Assembly (NCBI RefSeq): GCF_050033475.1
Contig: NZ_CP188322.1
Span: forward strand, 75,499 to 139,498
Direction: 5' to 3'
From: Cetobacterium sp050033475
GTDB lineage: Bacteria > Fusobacteriota > Fusobacteriia > Fusobacteriales > Fusobacteriaceae
DNA length: 64,000 nt
Shown here: positions 7,729 to 14,639 of the stretch, piece by piece
Position numbering within the stretch: position 1 is the stretch's first letter
Layout of the letters: every line of letters starts with the position of its first letter
Program-made: the position numbers and the translations under genes
The notes under the pieces: generated by a model
Seen by the model: only the letters and a program-made list of their open reading frames with translations
Database searches by the model: none
What the model was told of the DNA's origin: nothing

Positions 7729-9102
7729 TTGGAAATAAATAATTCTGTTGGAAACAAAATTGTTGCTTTTTTTAAAGCACAAAAAGACAAACCCGTTACT
7801 AAATCTAAAGAAGAGATTGATGAAACTTACAAAAAAATGAGATTACAGATGATAGCTACTACTTTTACAAGTTATGTTGTATTCTATATAACTAGAAAAA
7901 ATTTCAGTTATGCTATGCCTATCATGATGAAAGATCTAGGATTTACTGCAACAGACTTTGGTATTATGTCTACATTGTTTTACATAATTTATGGATTATC
8001 TAAATTTTCAAGTGGATTATTAACAGACAAAGCAAACTGTCGTGCTATGACTGGTCCTGCTCTAATTATTATTGGTTTTATTAATATAATTTTTGGTAAT
8101 ACATCAAGTATTCCTGTTTTTATTTCTTTATATTGTTTAAATGCTTTATTCCAAGGATCTGGATTCCCACCTATGGCAAAAACTTTAGCCAACTGGTTCT
8201 CAAAAAAAGAAAGAGGTACTTGGTGGTCAATATGGAATGCCTCTCATAATGTAGGAGGAGCTTTAGCACCTATTATAACTTCATATGCTATTACTATGAC
8301 CAATAACTGGAGATGGGGATTCTATATTCCTGGTATGATCTCTATTGTTATGGGAATAATTGCTTTAATCACAATGAGAGATACTCCTAAATCTGAAGGA
8401 TTACCATCTGTTGGTGAATGGAAAAATGACCCTGCAGAAATGGCTCAAGTTAAAGCAAGTCCTAAAAATCTTTCAACAAGTAAAATTTTTGTACAATATA
8501 TTTTAAAAAATCCCTTTGTTTGGTTAGCTATTTTTGGAGATCTAGGAATTTATGTAATAAGAACTGCTATTAATGATTGGACTTCTATCTATTATGTAAA
8601 TACATTGGGATGGGACCTATTAAGAGCAAACTCATTATCTTCATGGTTTGAAATTGGAGGTATTCTTGGTGGTTTAAGTGCAGGAGTTATTTCAGATTTT
8701 ATTTTTAAAGGTAACAGATGGAAAGCCAACTTATTTTACGCTATTCTATTAGTTATAAGTCTTTTATTCTTACCTATGTTTGCTGAAAATAATTTCCTAA
8801 TGTCTGCTACTATTTTCTTCATTATCGGTGCTGCTTTATATGGACCTCAAATGTTATATGCAATTGGATTGATTGAAGTTACTCATAAAGATGGAGTTGG
8901 AGCTGTTACTGGATTAAAAGGTTTAGTTACTTATATCGGTGCTGCCCTTGCAGGTCTTCCTGTGGCTATAATTAAAAATCATTATAGCTGGTCTGGTGTT
9001 TATATTTTATTAATTGTATTTTCAGGATTAATTATAGTTACTCTATTACCTTTAATCTTTAAAGACAACAGAAAAACAAAGTTACAAGAAAAAACTGCTT
9101 AA
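7729..9102 (+). CDS. Organophosphate:phosphate antiporter-family MFS protein (UhpC/UhpT/GlpT type)
   Basis: This MFS protein of about 457 residues has some 12 membrane helices. Family signatures include YVVFYITRKNFSYAMP, LFQGSGFPPMAKTLANWF, WSIWNASHNVGGALAP, YVIRTAINDWTSIYYV and GPQMLYAIGLIEVTHKDGVG. By recollection the C-terminal half is closest to UhpC-like members, which can be glucose-6-phosphate sensors or transporters. Start: a TTG at 7729 has AAAAGGAG ten bases upstream; a GTG at 7720 and a TTG at 7687 are less likely. It is transcribed divergently from the kinase operon behind the tandem-repeat promoter, suggesting phosphorylated-sugar uptake induced by that system. Confidence 0.85.
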   Translation: MEINNSVGNKIVAFFKAQKDKPVTKSKEEIDETYKKMRLQMIATTFTSYVVFYITRKNFSYAMPIMMKDLGFTATDFGIMSTLFYIIYGLSKFSSGLLTDKANCRAMTGPALIIIGFINIIFGNTSSIPVFISLYCLNALFQGSGFPPMAKTLANWFSKKERGTWWSIWNASHNVGGALAPIITSYAITMTNNWRWGFYIPGMISIVMGIIALITMRDTPKSEGLPSVGEWKNDPAEMAQVKASPKNLSTSKIFVQYILKNPFVWLAIFGDLGIYVIRTAINDWTSIYYVNTLGWDLLRANSLSSWFEIGGILGGLSAGVISDFIFKGNRWKANLFYAILLVISLLFLPMFAENNFLMSATIFFIIGAALYGPQMLYAIGLIEVTHKDGVGAVTGLKGLVTYIGAALAGLPVAIIKNHYSWSGVYILLIVFSGLIIVTLLPLIFKDNRKTKLQEKTA

Positions 9103-9118
9103 TTATTAAATATTTTAT

Positions 9119-9147
9119 TTGACTTTAAAACATATTTAAGTTAAAAT
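9119..9147 (+). promoter_or_regulatory. Strong consensus promoter in an intergenic gap
   Basis: TTGACT (9119-9124) and TAAAAT (9142-9147) are 17 bp apart. No convincing gene start follows closely; a hairpin terminator lies about 80-100 bases downstream, so the promoter probably drives a short RNA or a leader of the 9323 gene. Confidence 0.6.
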
Positions 9148-9152
9148 TGTGT

Positions 9153-9258
9153 CACGAGTGATGTCTCATCCTCTGAAATGTTTTTCGATATTTAATAACA
9201 ATTCAATCTTCAATAAAGATATTCACTAGATATCCACTAGTGGATATCTTTTTTTTTG
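9153..9258 (+). ncRNA. Candidate small RNA or attenuator leader (about 105 nt)
   Basis: The stretch runs from the predicted start site of the promoter at 9119-9147 to the T-run after the 22-bp palindrome at 9228-9249. It contains only a 22-codon reading frame from 9162 with a weak ribosome site, so a non-coding product is more likely. It could instead be a 5' leader attenuating the TauE/SafE-like gene at 9323. No known RNA family is recognised. Confidence 0.4.
9228..9258 (+). terminator. Hairpin terminator from a perfect 22-bp palindrome
   Basis: AGATATCCACT and AGTGGATATCT (9228-9249) are exact reverse complements, followed by about ten T residues. It ends either the transporter transcript or the candidate small RNA. 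Confidence 0.75.
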
Positions 9259-9322
9259 AAGGATTTTTTATTTTATTTCAATAAAATTAATTAGTTGATT
9301 ATATATTCTTAAAGGGGCTCTT

Positions 9323-10036
9323 ATGATAGAAAAAGATTTAATTATTCTTATAATAACAGGAATAGGAATTGGATCAAGTTTAATGGGTGTATCTACATCT
9401 ATTATTTTTTCACCCTTAATATTAACTGCCTATGGTTCTAAATATGGAAATGGTATAATGCTTATTCCTTATTTTTTTGCAGATTTATATGTCACTTATA
9501 AATATAGAAATTTATTTGATCTTAAATCCACTTTAAAACTGATTCCATTTTCTTTAATTGGTATGTTTATAGCAACTTTTTTAGTCCATATAATTTCTGA
9601 AGATTTATTTCAAAAAATTCTTGGAGCTTTAATTCTCTTGACCTCATTACTTTTTTTTATAAAAAAATATGAAAAATATTTTATAAAATTTGGTTGGCTC
9701 TTTGGAATAGTCGGCGGTTTATCCTCCTATATGGCTAATATATCTGGTCCTATTTTCAATATTTATTTTTTAAGTTTTGATCAAGATCCAAAATATTTTA
9801 TTGGAAATAGAGCTCTTTTTTTCAGCCTTCTTAATTTTTTTAAATTATTTTTATATATTTTTATATATAAAAATATTAATGCTTCTACTTTAAAATTAAG
9901 TTTGTTTGTAATTCCTTTTATATTTGTAGGAATATTTTTAACAAATATTTTTATGAGTAAAATTTCTTCAAAGCATTTTTCTCAAATTGTAATTTACATA
10001 AGTATTTTAATTGCTATATTTTTAATAATAAAATAA
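9323..10036 (+). CDS. TauE/SafE (TSUP) family membrane protein
   Basis: The 237-residue protein has about eight hydrophobic segments and the two-fold pattern of the TSUP family, with glycine-rich first helices of each half (IIITGIGIGSSLMGVSTSII and GWLFGIVGGLSSYMANISG). The family exports or imports small organosulfur compounds, sulfite or organic anions; the substrate cannot be read here. AAAGGGG precedes the ATG. A second, different member is at 50934-51701. A strong promoter and hairpin lie in the 220-bp gap upstream. Confidence 0.82.
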   Translation: MIEKDLIILIITGIGIGSSLMGVSTSIIFSPLILTAYGSKYGNGIMLIPYFFADLYVTYKYRNLFDLKSTLKLIPFSLIGMFIATFLVHIISEDLFQKILGALILLTSLLFFIKKYEKYFIKFGWLFGIVGGLSSYMANISGPIFNIYFLSFDQDPKYFIGNRALFFSLLNFFKLFLYIFIYKNINASTLKLSLFVIPFIFVGIFLTNIFMSKISSKHFSQIVIYISILIAIFLIIK

Positions 10037-10060
10037 GACAGCCTAGGGCTGTCTCATTTT
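10036..10060. terminator. Bidirectional hairpin terminator
   Basis: AGACAGCC (10036-10043) pairs with GGCTGTCT (10047-10054), followed by T residues. It lies between the convergent TauE/SafE-like and PTS IIA genes. Confidence 0.85.
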
Positions 10061-10407
10061 TATTTTATATTTTTTTCAATTTCAAATAATCTTTTATTTA
10101 ATTTGATCATTCTTTTTATTAATTCTCTTTCTGATAAAGCTGTCATTAAATGATCCTGAGCATGAACAAATAACATTGAAATTTCTACTTTTTGTCCTCC
10201 TGCTTCCTTTTGAATCATATCTGTTTGAACGTGGTGAGCTTGTAAAACTGCTTTATCGCAATCTTTTAAAGCTTCTTCAGCTCCATCAAAATCTCCCTCT
10301 TCTGCTAAAGATAAAGCTCTATATGCGTGGCTCTTAGCCTCTCCTGCAAATCCTACAATTGAAAATATTATTTCTTCTAACTCTTCTGTTGTTATTAATG
10401 TATTCAT
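10060..10407 (-). CDS. PTS lactose/cellobiose-family IIA component
   Basis: The 115-residue all-helical protein matches the Lac-family IIA fold: ELEEIIFSIVGFAGEAKSHA, AVLQAHHVQTDMIQKEAGG and MLFVHAQDHLMTALSERE, the last holding the phospho-accepting His. It passes phosphate from HPr to the IIB protein encoded at 13168. It lies 18 bp downstream of the MupG-like gene in the same operon, while the IIB and IIC genes are in a separate operon transcribed the other way. The substrate is a disaccharide of the cellobiose, chitobiose or muropeptide kind, by inference. Confidence 0.92.
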   Translation of the reverse strand: MNTLITTEELEEIIFSIVGFAGEAKSHAYRALSLAEEGDFDGAEEALKDCDKAVLQAHHVQTDMIQKEAGGQKVEISMLFVHAQDHLMTALSERELIKRMIKLNKRLFEIEKNIK

Positions 10408-10425
10408 CTATAAACTCCTCCTCAA

Positions 10426-11511
10426 TTATCTTTTTATTAATTTAAATTTTTGCCAAGGTTTTATTCTATCTAATAAATAAATGTATTCTTCTTTTATTTT
10501 TCCAACTACATTTGTTTTTCCACTATTTTTCATTTCCTTTAAAGCTATTTGCATTTCACCAGCATAATGACCATATAAAGATGATTCAATTAATATATCC
10601 CCTTTATTTATTATTTCTGGGCTATTGAATAATTTAAATTCATGACCTTTATATTTAACTCTTGGTTGTGTTGATCTTATTAAATATTCACTAACATCTC
10701 CTCTATTGAAATGTAATTCTTCCAATACAATTTTTTCTTCTATTTCTGGGATGTTATTTTCCAATTCAACTTCTAGTTCTAATAAATCTTTTCTAATTTC
10801 AGAAAGTTTTTTTAATTCTTCTTCACTTGCAAAACAATTAGATATTATTACAACATCTATTCCTTCACAGAATAAGTCTCTTCCTTGAATTTCAATAGGT
10901 AAATCTCTATGCTCTTCCAAAGTACATAATCCATCATCTACAGGCCATGGTCCAAATTTAGCAGTTTTAGAATTTACAAAGGCTGCTGTTGTCAAAGAAT
11001 ATTTCTTAAATCTTGCTGTACATTCTCTAAATTGCTTTCTAGATAATCCTGAATATCTATGTGGATAAAAATTATGACATCCCAATAATTTTTCTGTATT
11101 AGGAATAAAATCCATTATTGTATCTACATAATTAGTATTATTACTCATATTTATTTCAATTGCTAAATTATATTCATTAAAAGTCATTAAACTTTCTTCG
11201 TTTCCAGTAAAACCTAAATCTAAACGTACTCCATAGGCTCCTATTTCTTTAAAAAATTTTAAATCGTTGTAGGAAATACCTAAATCATTAAATATATTTG
11301 GAGCTACATCAACTATAACTTTCATTCCGTATTTATTAGCATGATCAATAGTTTCTTTAAATTCTTTTAATATTGTTTCCTTTTCTCCTTGAACTGATAA
11401 TAGACAAGTAAAAATTCTACTATATCCATATTTTGCTGCCAATTCAATATATTCTTTATTTTCCTCTAAAGTTGCATGAAAAGGATATATAGAAATCCCT
11501 AACTCTCTCAT
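10426..11511 (-). CDS. mupG: MupG-type (DUF871) 6-phospho-glycosidase
   Basis: The 361-residue protein starts RELGISIYPFHATLEENKEY, a TIM-barrel first strand typical of DUF871. It continues with VIVDVAPNIFNDLGIS, GAYGVRLDLGF and LGCHNFYPHRYSGLS, and has a separate C-terminal domain (TQPRVKYKGHEF onward). The characterised member, MupG of Staphylococcus, cleaves 6-phospho-MurNAc-GlcNAc brought in by a PTS. Here it is co-transcribed with a PTS IIA gene, fitting cytoplasmic hydrolysis of a phosphorylated disaccharide. AGGAGG precedes the ATG. The exact substrate is an inference. Confidence 0.8.
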   Translation of the reverse strand: MRELGISIYPFHATLEENKEYIELAAKYGYSRIFTCLLSVQGEKETILKEFKETIDHANKYGMKVIVDVAPNIFNDLGISYNDLKFFKEIGAYGVRLDLGFTGNEESLMTFNEYNLAIEINMSNNTNYVDTIMDFIPNTEKLLGCHNFYPHRYSGLSRKQFRECTARFKKYSLTTAAFVNSKTAKFGPWPVDDGLCTLEEHRDLPIEIQGRDLFCEGIDVVIISNCFASEEELKKLSEIRKDLLELEVELENNIPEIEEKIVLEELHFNRGDVSEYLIRSTQPRVKYKGHEFKLFNSPEIINKGDILIESSLYGHYAGEMQIALKEMKNSGKTNVVGKIKEEYIYLLDRIKPWQKFKLIKR

Positions 11512-11547
11512 TAGATACCTCCTAAATCGTTTTTCTTCTCACCTAAA

Positions 11548-11604
11548 ATTATACGTTTTTTATATGGAAAGTCAATCTAATTTTTATACAGAATGTTCGT
11601 ATTT
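11548..11604 (-). promoter_or_regulatory. Promoter of the mupG-IIA operon with upstream half-site
   Basis: On the minus strand, TTGACT (complement of 11570-11575) and TATAAT (complement of 11548-11553) are 16 bp apart. Just upstream lies GTTCGTATTT (11595-11604 on the plus strand), the same 10-mer that forms one arm of the inverted repeat before the alanine symporter at 19.2 kb. Confidence 0.6.
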
Positions 11605-11658
11605 AAAATAATCGTCAAAGACTTTTTTTACAAATTATTAGTTTATTTACAAAAAATA

Positions 11659-11686
11659 AAATAACACGAAATTTTATTTCGTGTTA
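11659..11686 (-). terminator. Terminator overlapping the end of the Rep_3-like gene
   Basis: AACACGAAAT and ATTTCGTGTT form a 10-bp stem around 11664-11686, followed leftward by a T-rich run on the minus strand. The hairpin includes the last codons and stop of the gene it ends. Confidence 0.75.
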
Positions 11687-12828
11687 TTTACGTCATCTTT
11701 TTTATAAATTTTTATTATACCTTCTTTTGTTTCGCTGTGATAAATTGCTTCAATTTTAAAATTTTCATCCTTATATTTTAAAACTTCGTCAGATTTTAAT
11801 TTATGTAAAATTTTTAAAAAATCATAATTATAATAAAATTTACATTTCAATAATTCCTTATATATCCTAGATTCGAAAATAAATATATGACTAAATTTAT
11901 CTGTAATTTCTTTTTCTAAAATATAATTCTTATTTACTAATTTATATTGAGTATACAAATCTTTTTCTAAAGCATTTTCTATATGAGCATCTAATGGTGC
12001 TGTATAATGTTCTAAAACATGCTCTAAATTATTTTTTACATATTCAAATCCATTATTAATAATATTTTTTTCTATTAATTTTGTTGCAGCGACAAAGGAA
12101 TCTACTTTACTAACTAATTTACTTATTATTTTATCTGTTTCTAAAGAAATATTATTAAATTTTTTATGATAAAAATTAAATTTTAACTCTTTAATTTTAC
12201 TTGTTATCCCCGCGCCTTTTTTTATTTTTTCATATTGGATACTATAATCTGTATATTTATTAATATCTTCAACTATAGGTTTTAATACTGCTTTTTCAAA
12301 ATCATAAAATCTTTCATAGTTATCTGTTCCGATTCCTATATATTCTTTAAAGTAATCAATCTCTTGAATAAAAGTTCCTTTACTTTTATTTTTTAAAATT
12401 TCTAAATAGATTTGTTTACTTCCTTTTTCTTTAAATAAAACTGTAGATAATATATTTATTTCCCCAAATGTATTATTTTTTTTCAAAATATCTAAAGCTT
12501 TTGACAGAATAAAAATATAAGAATTATCTTTTTTTATATAAAAATCAAAAAAAGGGAAACTTATAAAATATATTTCTTTATTTGTTTCTTTAGCCATAAC
12601 ATTAATAATAACTCGTTTTTTTATTAACTTTTCTAGAAAACTATCAACCTCTTCATTAGATCCTATCATATTAGTTATTTCTTCTATTTTATATATTATG
12701 TCCTTGTCTTTATTCTTAATCCTGTAATTTTCGATATCTTCTAATAGTATTTTTTCTTTTTTTGTTATTTTTTTATCAGTATTAATCGTTATATCAAATA
12801 TATTAATATCAAATTTAAAATTTTCCAT
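11674..12828 (-). CDS. Rep_3-family (plasmid initiator-like) protein inside a PTS locus
   Basis: The 384-residue protein has the pattern of Rep_3/RepB initiators, a double winged helix: KQIYLEILKNKSKGTFIQEI, YFKEYIGIGTDNYERFYDFE, AVLKPIVEDINKYTDYSIQY and EKIKKGAGITSKIKELKFNF. It is unlike the main initiator at 25298. Its promoter is at 12956-12984 (minus), and its leader contains repeats resembling TTCGTCTAT. It lies between the two halves of a sugar PTS locus, so it could be a second plasmid initiator retained after fusion or a domesticated regulator. GGGGGAATT precedes the ATG. Family call by eye; role unknown. Confidence 0.7.
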   Translation of the reverse strand: MENFKFDINIFDITINTDKKITKKEKILLEDIENYRIKNKDKDIIYKIEEITNMIGSNEEVDSFLEKLIKKRVIINVMAKETNKEIYFISFPFFDFYIKKDNSYIFILSKALDILKKNNTFGEINILSTVLFKEKGSKQIYLEILKNKSKGTFIQEIDYFKEYIGIGTDNYERFYDFEKAVLKPIVEDINKYTDYSIQYEKIKKGAGITSKIKELKFNFYHKKFNNISLETDKIISKLVSKVDSFVAATKLIEKNIINNGFEYVKNNLEHVLEHYTAPLDAHIENALEKDLYTQYKLVNKNYILEKEITDKFSHIFIFESRIYKELLKCKFYYNYDFLKILHKLKSDEVLKYKDENFKIEAIYHSETKEGIIKIYKKDDVNNTK

Positions 12829-13167
12829 AATTCCCCCTTTTTTGATAGACGATTTTTTTATTATTTTTATTTTTTATTTTTTTTTATTGATTAATAAACG
12901 AAATTTGCCTATTTTTATAGACGAATTTTATTTAAAAAATTTTTCACCTAGTTATATTTTATATTGAATTTACTCATTTTTCAAGCTTTTTTTTCTTAAA
13001 CACTTAAATTATAAGCGAAAATTATACTTATTTTGTCATTTTTGACTTTAAAAAGAACATATAGTACTATGATGGCAAGAAAAGTAATTTATTAAGATGA
13101 TTTGAAATAATTACATCAAAATTTTATTTTACTATATCAAAATTTACTGTAACAAAAGGAGATTATT
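12829..13167. promoter_or_regulatory. Divergent control region with repeated TTCGYYTAT boxes
   Basis: The 340-bp gap has two promoters. Leftward: TTGAAA (complement of 12979-12984) and TAAAAT (complement of 12956-12961), 17 bp apart. Rightward: TTGACT (13042-13047) and TACTAT (13065-13070), 17 bp apart. Read on the minus strand, four boxes recur: AATCGTCTAT (near 12848), TTTCGTTTATT (near 12895), ATTCGTCTAT (near 12918) and TTTCGCTTATA (near 13010). Three lie in the leader of the Rep_3-like gene and one between the two -35 boxes. They could be operators or degenerate iterons. No small gene is seen. Confidence 0.5.
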
Positions 13168-13473
13168 ATGAAAAAAATATTATTATTATGTTCTGCTGGA
13201 ATGTCTACTAGTATGGTTGTTAAAAAAATGGAAGCTGCTGCTGCTGCTGAGAATATAGAAGTTAAAATTGATGCTGTAGGATTAGAGCAATTTCATGAAT
13301 TATTATCTCAATATGATGTGTTCCTATTAGGACCTCAAGTAAGATTTAAAAAACCTGAGTTAGCTCCAATAGCTGCACAAGCAGGAAAACCATTAGAAGT
13401 TATTGATACTATGTCTTATGGTACTTTAAATGGAAAGAAAATTTTAGACTTTGCATTAAGCTTAGCTAAATAA
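13168..13473 (+). CDS. PTS lactose/cellobiose-family IIB component
   Basis: The 101-residue protein begins KKILLLCSAGMSTSMVVKKM; the Cys in LCSAGMSTS is the phosphorylated residue of cellobiose-type IIB proteins. VFLLGPQVRFKK and PLEVIDTMSYGTLNGKKIL complete the fold. It receives phosphate from the IIA protein (10060-10407) and passes it to the sugar carried by IIC (14640-15968). AAAGGAG precedes the ATG and a 17-bp-spaced promoter lies about 100 bp upstream. It is first in an operon with a porin and IIC. Confidence 0.93.
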   Translation: MKKILLLCSAGMSTSMVVKKMEAAAAAENIEVKIDAVGLEQFHELLSQYDVFLLGPQVRFKKPELAPIAAQAGKPLEVIDTMSYGTLNGKKILDFALSLAK

Positions 13474-13522
13474 ATATAAATTTTAGTTAGTTAGATTAAA
13501 ATTAAAATCGGGAGGATTTACT

Positions 13523-14530
13523 ATGAAAAAGTCACTTTATCTAATTGCTGCATTAACATTAATGGGAGCAAATGCTTTTGCAACAACAACTGAAATTAAA
13601 GAAGAATTTGTAAATCAAGAAACACAAATTTTAACTACTGCTGAAGAACCTACTGATAAATGGTCATTTACTGGAAGAACTTATTTAGAAACTGAAGATT
13701 TTGATAATGGTGCAACTATTGAAAGAAAGTCTGGCGTACCTGGAATGAAAAAATTAGGTTCTGGTGCTGACGGAACTTTCTGGGGAACTGGAATTTCTGG
13801 TACTAAAGGGAAATTAACATTAGATTTAAATGTTGAAAGAAGATTTTTTGGAGATCTAAACGGATTAAAGTCTGGAGCCAAAAATGATGCTACAAGAGTA
13901 GATTATAAAGTAAGATACCAATTACTTGAAAATCAAGGATTCCATGTAAAATATAGAAATGAAAAATCTGATTCTTCTAAAAGAGATAGAGTTGAGTTGG
14001 GAACTGATTGGAACTACTTTAATGGATTATTTGCTGGTTGGTTAGTAATCGGACACGATGAAGATAAACCTGTAACTGGTAAAAATACTGATGGTAACTA
14101 TTGGGAAGGAGATTTCGGACCAACATTTAAATTAACTGAAAAACTATCTTTAAATCCAACTATATATACTACTGGAGAGTTTTACGATACTTATGAAATG
14201 GTAGAAACTCAATTAAGAATCATGATGCCATATCAATTAAATGAAAAAGTTACTCTTATGCCTAGAGTTAGAATTACATTAGATAGAACTAATGATGATA
14301 AAATTAATGGAGAATATAAAAGAAGTTACGACCAAAATTTTGGAAATAAAATTAGATATGAGTTAATGGCTAATGTAACTATAACAGAAAATCTTTCTAC
14401 TTTCCTAGGAGTTGCTTACGAAGATGGAAAAAGAGACTTCCAAAACTCTGATATATTTGGTGGAGCAAATGGAAAACAAGATGTTGATTTATTCTGGACA
14501 TATGTAGGATTAAATTATAAATTTAACTAA
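13523..14530 (+). CDS. Outer-membrane beta-barrel porin of the PTS operon
   Basis: The 335-residue protein has a signal peptide with probable cleavage after ANAFA. It then shows alternating amphipathic strands rich in Tyr, Trp and charged residues (WSFTGRTYLETEDF, VDYKVRYQLLENQGFHVKYR, LFWTYVGLNYKFN). The C-terminal aromatic strand is typical of outer-membrane barrels. It resembles KdgM-like oligosaccharide porins and fusobacterial outer-membrane proteins. Its place between IIB and IIC suggests it lets the PTS sugar cross the outer membrane. GGGAGG precedes the ATG. Confidence 0.75.
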   Translation: MKKSLYLIAALTLMGANAFATTTEIKEEFVNQETQILTTAEEPTDKWSFTGRTYLETEDFDNGATIERKSGVPGMKKLGSGADGTFWGTGISGTKGKLTLDLNVERRFFGDLNGLKSGAKNDATRVDYKVRYQLLENQGFHVKYRNEKSDSSKRDRVELGTDWNYFNGLFAGWLVIGHDEDKPVTGKNTDGNYWEGDFGPTFKLTEKLSLNPTIYTTGEFYDTYEMVETQLRIMMPYQLNEKVTLMPRVRITLDRTNDDKINGEYKRSYDQNFGNKIRYELMANVTITENLSTFLGVAYEDGKRDFQNSDIFGGANGKQDVDLFWTYVGLNYKFN

Positions 14531-14545
14531 TTAATATAATATTAT

Positions 14546-14573
14546 GGGGAGGGGAATTTTTTTCCTCCACCCC
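14546..14573 (+). terminator. Intercistronic GC-rich hairpin after the porin gene
   Basis: GGGGAGG (from 14546) can pair with CCTCCACCCC (14564-14573) with one bulged base and a T-rich loop. No long T-run follows, so it may be a partial terminator or 3' stabiliser that raises porin expression over the downstream IIC gene. Confidence 0.5.
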
Positions 14574-14639
14574 TTTCTATAAGGAATTTTAAGTTTTTAT
14601 CAATATAATAAAATATAATATATTATAATGGAGGATTTT

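Noticed and set aside
9162..9230. 22-codon frame (MSHPLKCFSIFNNN onward) in the intergenic RNA
   Set aside because: The ribosome site is weak and the frame is very short with no recognisable feature; a non-coding RNA or leader is more likely.
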